NCBI RefSeq assembly: GCF_014905175.1
Contig: NC_057791.1
Location: 14,326,177-14,390,176 of the forward strand
DNA length: 64,000 nucleotides
Origin: Aphidius gifuensis
Lineage: Eukaryota; Arthropoda; Insecta; Hymenoptera; Braconidae
Direction of reading: 5' to 3'
This document shows positions 38,928-50,672 of this stretch, piece after piece. A program made the position numbers and the translations under genes. Positions within the stretch are counted from its first letter, which is position 1; every line of letters begins with the position of its first letter. Under the pieces are notes generated by a model. The model had not been told where the DNA came from, did no database searches, and worked only from the letters and a program-made list of their open reading frames with translations.

Positions 38928-39674
38928 AGATTCTATGGTTTATTTCTATACCAAATTGTGGCCCTATTGGGAATCCGTAACAACCTGAAAAGAAGACCAA
39001 TCGTTTGATGAAGGATGGACCGCTGACTAATAATGTCAAGCGAACCAGTTTGCTTTTTTTAGAGACATCACGCTGTTTTTAAAGGCTCAAACGTGTGTAC
39101 CATCAAACGATGGGCTTGCTCTTTTTTTTATCTTGCTACATTTTTCTTTATTTTTTTTTTTTCCTTTTTTTTTTTTTGGTGCTCATACATCACATCAGTA
39201 GGGATTCACGCATGATGCACCACGGGATGCAGACACGCGCTCTTTGCACTATGCTAAAGGTCAAAATTGTCTTGTGATGCATTCTTTAGGTGGTACGATT
39301 ATCAAGAAAGCTATATAGCTCGAGACTCCATTGTCGTCACCATTTCGACGGTCAAGATGAGAGTCAAGAGAGGATTCAAATCACACACTGTATATAATTC
39401 TGCAGACGATCTTTATATTACTCGAAATGACACAACGGGAGACATCCTTAATAAATGGGCGTATAAAATGAGTATATATAAAAATCAAAAATTATTATAT
39501 TCGAGTTTTATGTCAGCTTATTGAATTAGAAAATTAGGTGTTGAAAAAAATATTTATATCACAAGATCATATGGGTTGAGAGACACAGAACTATTTTCAA
39601 TTCAAATGTAATCAAAATCAATTTTTTTTTTAAATAAGAATTTCTCAATTAAATTGATTAATTATTTTTTTATT
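38928..39674. other. Spacer, one unexplained open frame
   Basis: A plus-strand open frame of 85 codons lies at 39267-39524 in a relatively GC-rich stretch, with mixed composition (MRVKRGFKSH and ITRNDTTGDIL segments). I find no domain, splice partner or upstream promoter, so I do not call it a gene. Confidence 0.3.
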
Positions 39675-39832
39675 CTTTTATTTATGATTGTAATTATTAA
39701 ATGTTTTTCATTTATAAATTTTTCAATATTTTGATGATTTTAGTAACAGCTGATGTACTAGTAAGTTGTACTCGAATATAGAATTTATAAAACAATAAAA
39801 TCTCATTGTTACTTAAATTAATTAATTAATTT
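39675..39832. repeat. Left half of a split dispersed repeat, flanking the LRR gene
   Basis: This block includes GTAACAGCTGATGTACT and AATAAAATCTCATTGTTA and matches 46452-46600 and 58320-58460 in the same orientation. In those two copies it is joined directly to sequence that here lies 3.2 kb away, at 43085-43262. It sits just beyond the 3' end of the LRR gene. Confidence 0.7.
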
Positions 39833-39917
39833 TAAATAATAAATTTATATTATATTACAATTGTATGAATGTATTAAATTAATGTTTATTATCAGAGATG
39901 AAAGATAAGGTGTCTCA

Positions 39918-42848
39918 TTAAAAAAAATTGAAAATGCAATTTTCGTTTCTTATAATATCGTAGTGAGTAGCTTCATCGTATGTTTCTTGTTTTAAATTTT
40001 GCAAAATTGATTTCTTATCAGTTTCTGAAAGATGAAATTTATTATTTGCAATGTTGAGCAGGGTTAGCCGTTTTAAATTCGTGAAAATTTTAGGATGAAA
40101 TTTTCTGAGCTCATTTGATTGTAAACACAAGGATTCAAGATCTTTGTTTTCATTGAAAATAGTAATTGAAAGATTTGTTAAGCTATTGTTGCTGATATCT
40201 AATGATTTGAGATGAAACAAGTTGATGAAAGTATCAGACTCAAGACCTGTCAGCCTGTTTGATTGTAAATTCAAAACATACAAAGATTTTATTCCATTAA
40301 AAATATTTTTTGGGAGAGATGTTAAATTATTATCACACATATCTAAATGTTTAACATTAGACAATGAGTCGAAAATATCAGACTCAAGACTTGTTAGTCT
40401 GTTTGATTGTAATAACAAATCCCTTAAATATTTTAATTCATTGAAAATTTCTTTTGGAAGAAATGTCAAAGAATTATTACTTATATTCAAATAAAAGAGC
40501 TTAGGCAAGTTACCAAAAGTATTGGACTCAAGACTTGTCAGTTTGTTTCCGTTTAAAAACAAAATCTCTAAATAATTTATTTTATGAAATATTTCTGCTG
40601 GAAGATATGTTAAATTATTATTACTAATATCTAAATATTGTAGATTAGATAAGTTATTAAAAATATCAGACTCAAGACTTGCTAGTCTGTTTGATTCTAA
40701 ATTTAAACTATATAAAGATTGTAATCCATTAAAAATTTTTAATGGAAGAGATGTTAAAGTAGTATGACTGATATCTAAAATTGTCAGATCAAATAAGTGA
40801 TTGAAAATATTGGACTCAAGACTTGTCAGTTTGTTTAAATTTAATCGCAATAACCTAATTTTTTTCAATTCCTTGAAAATATTAATTGGCAAAGATGTCC
40901 ATCCTTTGTGGCGCAAAGCAATTACAAATTGTGAAGGATTATCACAAATTTTTTGATCGTAGTAGACAAAACTCGAATCACAGAAGTATGTTCTGTACGT
41001 TGGTGCTGAAAAATATTTAATTATAACAATTATATCATTTTTTTCATTATTCAAAGTCGAAATAAAATATGTAACTTACTTTCAGTTGTTGCAGGCTGGT
41101 CGTAAGCAGTATTTACCATATTGCTGTTATGTTTAAATAAGTCAACTTTGGCATCAACATCTGTGCTATTATGTACATGAAGAGAACTTGTAGGTATAAC
41201 AATATTTGTTTGTTCTGAAATACCATCAATCATAACAATTATAACATAGACGGTTTAAAAAATCCTTTGATAATTAATTAAAATTTAAATAAAATTCGTA
41301 ACCTACTATTATTTGATGACTGGTCTCTGATCATGTCAATGATCCATTTTGAACCATCATTTTCTGATTGGTTTGCCCATACGCCCTGGAATTATTATCA
41401 ATTATATTTTGAAAATTGATGCGTTAAATCTTTTTCCAATTTCTTTATTATGAAATATTTTAATTTTGTTTTCTATAATAATTTTATCAATAATTATTTT
41501 TTCTTCTTTTATATATAAAAAATGGAATAGTACATTGCAATCAAGGCTGCCTGGCTGCAGATATAATTTTTCTATTCCAAACTTAATAGCCTTATTTTTT
41601 CATAAATTTTTTTAATGGCGAAGTTTTTCTTTGTAAATTTTCGAATAAAATGAAAAGATAAAAAAATAATTTCTTGCTGATGTTTTCATACTATCATTTA
41701 GTGTATAGAATTACGGTTATCTAAGGTTATCTTTCTGAATTGAGACTATCCAACAAATGAATTTATTTATCACGTACTAAACTGACTGAATTTTATTATT
41801 GATAACATTATAATAAAACTTGCCTCATAATGGACAATTGATTTTTTATTAATTACACATTTTATTTAAACCATATATTTACCAAAATTTTTAAATTTGT
41901 AACTTTGCTTAGACTCCAATTAATATTCATTAATATCTACTAATTTATTATGATTCATAAATTAATTGACTTATAAACACCATTGTTAATTTTCTCTTAA
42001 TTACTTCAATTTTTAAAAATATATATATTTATTTAATAAATGAATATATTTATTTAAAAATCATATTGAATTTAATGTATTCATTAATTTCGATAATAAA
42101 TTTTCACAGTATACCTGTTAATGCAGGTTAAATACATAAAAACACGATGAAACATTAACTCGAATATTGTCAATAACCACAATAAATATATATCAATTCC
42201 GGTGACTACATTGAGATAACTAAATTATTAAAATAATTATTTTCATCATAATCTTATTCCCAAGTGGAAAAAATATATTTATTGGAAATATGAAATATAT
42301 TTATTTTATATTTAGAAAAAATTTAGAAAAAATATGAATTAAATTTAAAATATATACAGTTTTGGACATACTAAAATTAAATTTAGAAAAAATTTAGAAA
42401 AAATATAAACTAAATTTAAAATATATACAGTTTTGAACATACGAAAATTAATTTTAAAAAAAATTTACAAAAAATAAAAAAAAAATTAAGAAAAAATTTA
42501 GAAAAAGTTTAATTTTAGTATGTCCAAACTTGAACATATTCTAAATTTAATTTATATTTGTTCTAAATTTTTTCTAAATTTACTTTTAGTATGTCCAAAA
42601 TTGTATATCCTTTAAATTTAATTTATATTTCCATTAAATATAAATTGAATATATTTTTTCCACTTGGGTTGAGAACATGAAAATAACTTCTGTTTTTTCA
42701 TATTATATATTTATAATTTTAATTTACAAAATATTGTATTATATATATACACGTAATAATATATATATCAATTAAATGATAATAATTTAATTGTTGAGTA
42801 AAATTTACTCACCCCAATAAGGCAAAGAATTAAGATTGTATTAATCAT
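39918..42848 (-). CDS. Secreted leucine-rich-repeat protein, four exons
   Basis: Four minus-strand exons join in phase: 42848-42813, 41385-41307, 41214-41080 and 41005-39918, all with GT-AG introns, giving 445 residues and an intact frame. Residues 1 to about 17 form a signal peptide (MINTILILCLIG, then GVWANQ across the first splice). Residues 18-115 are polar, with two or three cysteines. Residues 115-420 hold twelve LRRs of about 24 residues, alternating a SLESDIF type with a SLPxEIF type. There is no transmembrane segment, GPI tail or TIR domain; it ends ENCIFNFF. LRR-only secreted proteins usually bind proteins. In aphid parasitoid wasps, Toll-like LRR proteins are reported in venom, but no expression evidence exists here, so that role is speculation. 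Intron 1 contains a 410-bp MITE. Confidence 0.85.
40237..40825 (-). repeat. 144-bp tandem repeat units within the LRR exon
   Basis: The word GACTCAAGAC (plus strand) starts at 40237, 40381, 40525, 40669 and 40813: five occurrences exactly 144 bases apart. Each unit encodes a 48-residue pair of LRRs, one SLES type and one SLP type. The strict spacing indicates that the array grew by duplication of a two-repeat block. Confidence 0.9.
42259..42668. mobile_element. 410-bp palindromic MITE in LRR intron 1
   Basis: The ends are CCCAAGTGGAAAAAATATAT and its complement, each followed by copies of TTTGGACATACTAAA, and the unit folds on itself along almost its whole length. It lies inside intron 1 (41386-42812). 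TT precedes the left end and follows the right end, a possible 2-bp target duplication. Half of the same unit occurs at 30346-30530. Confidence 0.8.
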
Positions 42849-43084
42849 GTTAACCGTTGTATTGCTTGATGTCTTCAGTCTTGCAGTTTCAATAACAGTA
42901 CTAGTCGCACTATGCTCAACTCGACATCAAGAAAAAATTATTAAATTTCAACAAGTGATAAAACCATCTACTGACGAATAAATGTATTATGAAAAAAACC
43001 CAGAAGCTGCTTATCTTCTTTATTTCACTGATGATTAATTTTAGTATAAAAATAAAAAGTAACATAAGAAAAGAAAAAAATTCC

Positions 43085-43262
43085 ACGTTTAACAAAATTA
43101 TTAAAAATTATTACTTTTTGTTTTGTATAAATTTTTTATTAATTATTATACAAATTATTTTATATTTATTTAATAAGCTAGTTGTATCAGTTGGATTTTA
43201 TAGATTATTTTAAGATTGCTGAATTATTTAAAATTATTTGCAATCTTTGAGTCACCTGACTA
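43085..43262. repeat. Right half of the split dispersed repeat, upstream of the LRR gene
   Basis: From ACAAAATTATTAAAAATTA through AATAAGCTAGTTGTAT, AGTTGGATTTTA and TTTGCAATCTT this matches 46621-46880 and 58501-58770 in the same orientation. It lies 240-410 bases upstream of the LRR start codon, so it may include promoter sequence. Confidence 0.7.
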
Positions 43263-43265
43263 CAA

Positions 43266-46186
43266 GGCGCACTTTTAAATCGTAAAATAAAATATTATTA
43301 TTTTATTTTCACATAACTATATTTTAAATTAGCTTCCGGCGGTTATACTCGTCATACAATAATCTCTCAATCTTGAAAAATCTGTTTATGTCTGATCCCC
43401 TTTGCGAGCATCATGCCTAAATCAAGTTGGCATTTCAAGAATTAAAAAAAAATATTAAAAGATTGTCGCGACCGGAACAGATCTATAACATTTTAGCTGA
43501 ACGACTTTTTGAGTATGCATATACTTTATTCACTGTACACACACATAGATCTATATATTCTTATTTCTGTTGACTAGCTTGATCCTCAAAATCTCAATAA
43601 TCCCTGAAATCCCAACAGACAGGAGACACCTTGTGCCTTGTATTTTATTTTGATACAAATAGAATATCTCTATAGCATATATATATTCAACACAATTTTT
43701 TTTTTTTATTATAATTCACTGCATATGGCTATACATATTTTCTCCCCCCATGATCATCATGAAAGTTTGACTCAATCTCAAAAACGACACCTGTCAAAGT
43801 CATTTTGAATAACATCGTTATTGAATACACATAAATCCACAGTCAAAAAATATAAATTTCACCTTTCAATATATATTTATATATACACAAAATAATTATA
43901 ATTATAAAAAATCAAAAATTAGCTATAAATAAATACAACACAAAATTAAAAAATTATCAAATATGTTTCACATCATGTATTTTTTAATTTACAAAATACT
44001 TTAATTAGTTTTTACAAGAAATTTTTTCATGATACATAAAAAGAAAATATTAAAAAACGTATGTAACATGTGAATGTCATAAAATAACAAAATAAAATTA
44101 AAAATATTTAATGATAATGATGAAGAGTAACATGCTCATAATGACATTTAGATAAATTCATGTATATTTATTATTTTTATTGTTTAAAAAATAAAAAAAA
44201 AAAAACATTTTGTATATATATATTTATGTAACCCTTGAAGTTAACAACAGGGGGTCAAAATAAGTGTGGCTGAGGGTGTTTCATCATGTGTACACAAATA
44301 CATTTGACAATTTATGAGATTTTTTTTTAATTTGTTAAATTTTAATGGCACACGATTAAGTAAAAAAAAAATAAAATAAAAAACTACAAATAATAAAAAA
44401 AAACACACAAATTACAAATAAAAATAAAGCAACAACACATTGGATGTGCAAAATGTTAGAATTACAACAGATCTCCTAGTTGTTCGGTTCATTAAGAGGA
44501 TAAAAAAAAAAAAAAATTGTATGGCAATCATGGTCATCGTCGTCGTCATCATCACACTGTGCCAACTAACAAGCACTAAATGAAGCATACACATACACAT
44601 AACAATCGTCACAAGGAAGAATAACAAGTATATTTGTGTATTATACAAACACGTGTCTTGTATGTATATATTTTTTAAGGCACACTCTAGACTCATCATC
44701 AATGCAGTATATGTTTACACATGTACGAGGATAGTAGCAATGGGCCAGCTTGTTTCCGACACATTTGTAAATACTTAAATATATATACGAACAAATTGAG
44801 TCAATGCGTCTTCTTCGCATAGTCGTGTATATATTTTTATGTATATACGCGGAATTTAAACGTGGGTGAACGCGTGTTATGCAAAGGCATATAAAAAAAA
44901 AATAAAAAAGTATAAAGAACATTGAGAGAGGAAGAGAGAGGTGTATGTATAAAAAAAAACCAGAGACCGCAGGGTGCGTCCATAAGGGTGCGTCTTCAGT
45001 CCCGCATGCATGTTGTACATACTACCCCGTCGAGCTATACACATAATCACATTTATACATATGTAGCACACGCCTATTTTATACAATATCAATACAAAAT
45101 ATTTTATGCGACAAATAAGAAAGAAAAAAAAAAGACAAGCTTTCTGCAGTCAACAAATTGTCGTACTTTTCAACATATTTCTTTATAGACAATTCAAGTT
45201 GAATAATACCAATAATGCTACAATTGAATGTGGATTTAGGGTGTTGGCATTATGTATATAAACATAATATGGGTCAAGTTTTTGGTATGTGATGGAAGTT
45301 TCACCTGGACCTATTGACAAGTATGACAACGGTTGAGGAGGTTATAACGACATCTAGATTCATTCTTAAAAATTTACGTCAATGAAATAATTATATACAC
45401 AGAGAAAAATTTATTTATACAAAATATATAAGCTATATTTGAATCGAAAATTTCTTTGACTATTTGTGATTTTCTAAGAATTTTTATTGATATTTTTATT
45501 ACTGATAAATTGATATTTTTTTTGTATAAAATATACAGTTTTAGTGGTAAAGTTTCTATTATTTTCATCATTGAGCTTTTAAACTTTAAAATGAAATAAT
45601 TATTTGCATTAAATATGAATCAATTTATACTTGCATAAAATAAATCAATCTCTTTGTGATACAAAAATATTGCATCGTATTCTTTTGTGAATCAAGATTT
45701 GTATTATTTTTGCGTCAATAAAAAAAAATTACAATAAGGGTAATTACCTTGAGGCTGCATTTTGATATTATTTATACATATATGTTAAAAAAAGCCGGAT
45801 GGTGAGCTTAAAAGTGTACTGTTACTGTGTCTTACAGCATAAATATAATAATAATGCTGATAAAACAACATTTGAGATGTGTAAAGCAAGCAACAAGACG
45901 AAAAAAGAAAAAAATATACAAACTCGCTCAATGAGGATAGAGGATGATGGGGCTTTAGCAAGATCGTAGTCTTTACAAGGCAAGGTGAGCCTTTCCGTTT
46001 GCAGTAATTAAAAGATTAAACATGTTTTCTGACACCATGACTACTACTTGGTCAACAATTTACTCTTGTTAAACAATATCTTGTCCGGCTTACATGTGTA
46101 CTATCAATACGTATACATAAAACATAAGTTTTAATTTAATAAAAATAATAATTATTATTGCACAACAATAAATATTTTTCCTGTTA
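43266..46186. other. Intergenic, AT-rich with GC-richer patches
   Basis: No gene is supported. Slightly GC-rich patches at 43330-43440 and 44930-45030 (with GGGTGCGTC twice, 16 bases apart) have stops in all frames or incoherent short frames. A possible ACACAGAGAAA-ended MITE starts near 45398. Confidence 0.4.
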
Positions 46187-47014
46187 TGCATCTTGTCAAA
46201 AATAGTCAAGTTATAACAGCTTATTAGTATTTAATTGACTGTATCACCAAAAACAATATAATTTTTAGGTTAAACTTTTCTATCAAAAATGTCGAAACAT
46301 TACAAATTATTTAAACAACGTATACAAATTTCGTTTTTAATTTTTAATTTGTTCTTTTAAATAAACTTCATGATTTTTTAAAATTTTTTAATCTTTTAAT
46401 TAAATTTTTCTTTATATATTTTGAAATAATAATATAATTTTTTTTTCTTTCATTTATGATTATAATTATTAAATGTTTTTCATAAAACTATTTTTATGAT
46501 TTCAGTAACAGCTGATGTACTTGTACTTGAATATAGTATTAATAAAAAAATAAAATCTCATTGTTAATACAATAAATTAATTAATATTCATCAAAATATT
46601 TATTTAATTATTTAAAATAGTTTATCAAAATTATTAAAAATGATTACTTTTTTTTGTATAAATTTTTTTACATAAAAATTGATATAAAAAACAAAAATTA
46701 ATGTTATTTTATTATTTAATAAATTAATATAATTATGCATTAATTAATTTATATTATTTGATTAATTGAATTATTATAATTATATTGATATTTATTTAAT
46801 AAGCTAGTTGTATATATATCAGTTGGATTTTAAAATTGCTGATTTATTTAAAATCATTTGCAATCTTATTGAATCAACTGACCTCTAAAAGGTCCAAAGT
46901 CTGAACCTTCGTGGGATCATATGTTCATAATATATTTGAGTTCAAATTAAAAATAATATAATGATCCAACAATAACTTTTAAAAAGTATACACAATCAAT
47001 ATTATCACAAACCT
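46187..47014 (+). repeat. Dispersed repeat, gene-free copy 1
   Basis: This unit of about 830 bp is about 90% alike (by eye) to 58018-58910 in direct orientation, from AGCTTATTAGTATTTAATTG to CAATATTATCACAAACCT. Its centre joins, within about 25 bases, the two blocks that lie 3.2 kb apart around the LRR gene (39675-39832 and 43085-43262). It has no ORF and no clear terminal inverted repeat. Confidence 0.75.
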
Positions 47015-48911
47015 ATACACTTTCATATATATAATTTTTTTTATTTTATTAATAAAAAAAAATAAATATAATAGAATTATTTTTTTTTATAAAAAAAAAA
47101 TAGAAAAAAAAAATTGGTTTTCCAGTCGAGCAGAAAAACATATAATCGCCCACAGGTTTGAGTTTGTCGGGTAGTTTTTTTCAACTTTAATTGATTCAAT
47201 CGACGAAAAACACGGCGGTCGAGTCGTTTGCCCAGCTTTTTCCAGGCTTTTTGGGTAACTCGCTGACACCCCCTGATGGGGCCAACCACTGTAACGTAAC
47301 GAGACGCCAAAGCCAACCCCTCAAGCGTTATACTATATACATACTTTTATTTATTTATTTTTTTTTTATTTCCCTTGCATCTATACATTTGGCATGCCTT
47401 GCTTTTGCTCACTGTATATATGTATATACATTTATAGGACAACTTGGTACTATAACTCGCTTCATTTATTGTGCGCATCACACCGATATAATAATATGGA
47501 AACATTTATATATATTTTATGTTTTATATACATACAGTCAAAGAAATACATATACAAAACCATGATGGGGACTAAAATGTTGTGGTCCACAGGAGGTGAT
47601 GCTGAATTCTGCAGCACCTCAATGAGTACAGTGAGGCTTAACAAAAGGGTGGGAGGTACAATAAAGGTACAATGAAACATGGCTTTCGTGCAAATACGTT
47701 TATTATTTTAATTAGAGCCTTCAGGGGCCTGTACAATATGGTTATATATATATATAAATATACAAAAAAAAAATATATAAAATAAAAAATAAAAGAGAAT
47801 ATACAAACTTGTCTCTTCATTTTACTTTTGCCTTGAGCATTGTAACAATGTGAATATATATTTTTAATATTATTATTATTATTTAGACACCCAAGAATGA
47901 CAATAGAATTTTTTTATTTTTTAACCAAAGTTGCATTTAAATGTTTACAGAAAACACTTGTAATAAAAATATAAAAAAAAAAAAATCTTTTACAAGTTTT
48001 TTGTTGAGAGGAATTTTTAAAAGAATGAGAATGAATTTTTAAAAATATTTTGAAAAACACTAGGGTTTGTTGAAAGAAAAAAAAAAAGAAAAAAAAGTGG
48101 TAGCATAGATCAAGGCGTAAAAGGTTACATGTTTTCTATTTTTTTTTTTTTTATTTTCTATTCATTGTAGAGAAAACATTGAGAGGAAAATCTTTGTCGG
48201 CTTGTTGCTTACATGTAGACAGGCTGCAAACTCAAGGTCAACTCGATGGGCATAATTTCTACACTGATTGAACATGAAAATGACTGTCAAGGTTTTGAAA
48301 AGGTAAACAATTTTTTTTCTTTTAACCCTTTTTTTTTTGTTAACAAAATAACAAATTTTTTTTGTCGAATTTTTTTAGAGTCTTCAAATTTTTTACTGAA
48401 AAGGGAAAAAAAAATATATATATATTTATTGTGTAACTAAAAAAAAGAAAAGACAGTAAATTTATCGAACGAAGAGTCTCGAGTTTCGTTGACAGGGAGA
48501 CTAAATGAAATGTGAGAAAAAGAAAAGTAAAAAAGAAAAAATTGGGTACAAGGAGCAAAATGAGACTTCGTTGAACAACTTAATGTTTTTCAATAAATTA
48601 TTTTTTAGTAAAAGTTATCTCTTGAATTCTAAAAATTCGATAAAACCTTCATCCGGTAGCTGTAATATATATTTTTTGTTATATAAATTTTTATTTCATT
48701 TTATTTTTTTTTACGTAGAATCAATGCTTGTATTAACAACCGCAATCTGTCAAAAATTATATTTCAAAAATTTATTATTTATGTAAAAATATTACCGTCA
48801 TAAATGAAGTCAAAAAAATTATTATCAGAGCTTTTTGAAATCCCCATGTTTTTCAATTTTGATCATAATGTATTATGTATAATAATAAATATTTAAAATA
48901 AAAAAAATATT
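47015..48911. other. Intergenic, AT-rich
   Basis: No gene is supported. The GC-richer stretch at 47110-47330 has overlapping open frames on both strands (47077-47316 minus, 47191-47565 plus), but both run into poly-Lys/Phe tracts and neither has a recognisable domain. Confidence 0.4.
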
Positions 48912-49445
48912 CCGGGTAAAAAAATTAAGTCTTCTAAATCTCGTTTGTGAGGTGGATAGAGATTTTATACAGAGACAAATTTAAGAAGAATTGAAGAAAA
49001 ATTAGAGATGAATTAGAGATAAATTGAACAAGTTAACAACGAATAATTTTTTGAACTTTTTTTTCAATAAATATCTACTTGCACCAACTCCGACTTTACG
49101 TTTTTATTTGAATATAGATTCTAAGACTGACCTAAATATGTGTAAATAAATTCTTTTAATTCAATAATAACACAATTAAATAAGTATACTTATAAACACT
49201 CAAATTTTAATATTCCACAATATCTACTTGGACCAGCTCTAACTCTGACCTTAAGTCCAACTTCGACCTTAAATCCGACTTTATGTTTCTTTTTATCTGT
49301 TCTGTCACTGGAAAATTTTTTATCGTCTATAATTTCCTTCAAATTTTCCTTAATTTGTCTGTGAAAAATCTCTATCAGTCTCACAAACGAGATTTAGGAG
49401 AGATCTTTATGAGTTCCCAAAAAAGACTTATTTTTTTTACCCGGG
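48912..49445. mobile_element. 534-bp inverted-repeat element
   Basis: The left end CCGGGTAAAAAAATTAAGTC pairs with the right end GACTTATTTTTTTTACCCGG, and inside it TCTCGTTTGTGAG (48942) pairs with CTCACAAACGAGA (49380). The centre has GACCTTAAGTCC-type words and no transposase. TAT flanks both sides, a possible target duplication. Confidence 0.7.
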
Positions 49446-50059
49446 ATATTATTTTTAATAAATACAAAAAAACAAAAATAACATTCAAAAATTTTTTGAA
49501 GCAATATATTCAGTGAAAAAAAATTTCGAAAAGTGTTATAGAGCAAAATCAGCTGGAGATCACAATTACATGTTCAATGAACGTGATGATATATATATGT
49601 AGACATATAATTTGGTGATTTGTAATGAGGATCACCCGCTGCGGGGGTTGTTTCTCAATTGGAAACTTGTACTAAAAAATATATTCCCCTTTTTCATATA
49701 TAGATCATATTCATTGTACACGTACAACAATATAATAACAACTGTGTCATATACTAAATAAAACTAACTGAATTGAGCACAGCATGCATGCAGAGTTTAC
49801 TCGACAGTCGGCATGTTTGCATAACCAGCATTTATACTTATATATATTATTTATCAACGTGTGGCTTGTGACAGTCTTGTGTGTACTTCAAAATTAATAT
49901 TAAATTTTGCATATAATCATTTAAATTAAAGCATTCATTCAAAGTAAAAATGATGAAATTTTTTTTTTTTTTCTTCATAAGTGCAGCAGTATATATTTTT
50001 TGCTAAACATGTTGCACCATATGAAATAAGAAAATTTGTACAATTTGTCAGAGTATGAT
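49446..50059. other. AT-rich spacer
   Basis: No gene, RNA or clear repeat is seen. Confidence 0.4.
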
Positions 50060-50672
50060 CTAGTATCCAGCATTAGAGGTGCAACTGATGTCTTTTCTTT
50101 TTTATTCATTCTTCTTTTTTTCCAGTCAATTAAGGCCAGAAAATTTAAATTATCAATGCTGCAGTATGTAGATATCATGGCTATATATAGAGTCATCAAA
50201 CCGTAACTCCGCCACTAATGCTCTTTTTTTATTTCAGGGAATTATTTTGTGATAGTAAAAAAAAGGATCTATCTCCATCACTTGTGTTTTTAACATTTGT
50301 TTTTTTGTTTTTCTTCTTTGCCATCGAGATATAGATGGAGAGACATTACGCACTTGAATCAATTTGTAAAATAGTACACTGTCAGACTACATTTCGTGCA
50401 TAAAGTCTTTTTTTTTTTTTTTTCTTTTTCTCTACATGTCATAACTGGCAAAAAAATATAATGTGCTACATGAGGATCAATTAGGCACTCCTGTTATTAA
50501 TCGTCATTTGTTTATAGTATGAAATATAAATCAAAATTAAAGCAAAAGTGCTTTATTGAAACTTGGCTTTATACGTATCTTGTGTCAATATTACTCTCAT
50601 CTTGATTCAGACACGTACTTAACAAATGATTCCGCTCGGTTCCAGAAATTATACTTTATACTTTACGATTTT
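50060..50672 (-). repeat. Dispersed repeat, copy 2 (inverted)
   Basis: Reverse-complement copy of 38324-38927, 11.7 kb away. The differences are mostly single bases and homopolymer-length changes. Confidence 0.7.

Noticed and set aside
40222..40494. Plus-strand open frame opposite the LRR exon
   Set aside because: Antisense shadow of the repeated LRR units.
47077..47565. Overlapping open frames on both strands in a GC-richer patch
   Set aside because: Both run into poly-Lys or poly-Phe tracts, disagree on strand, and show no domain.
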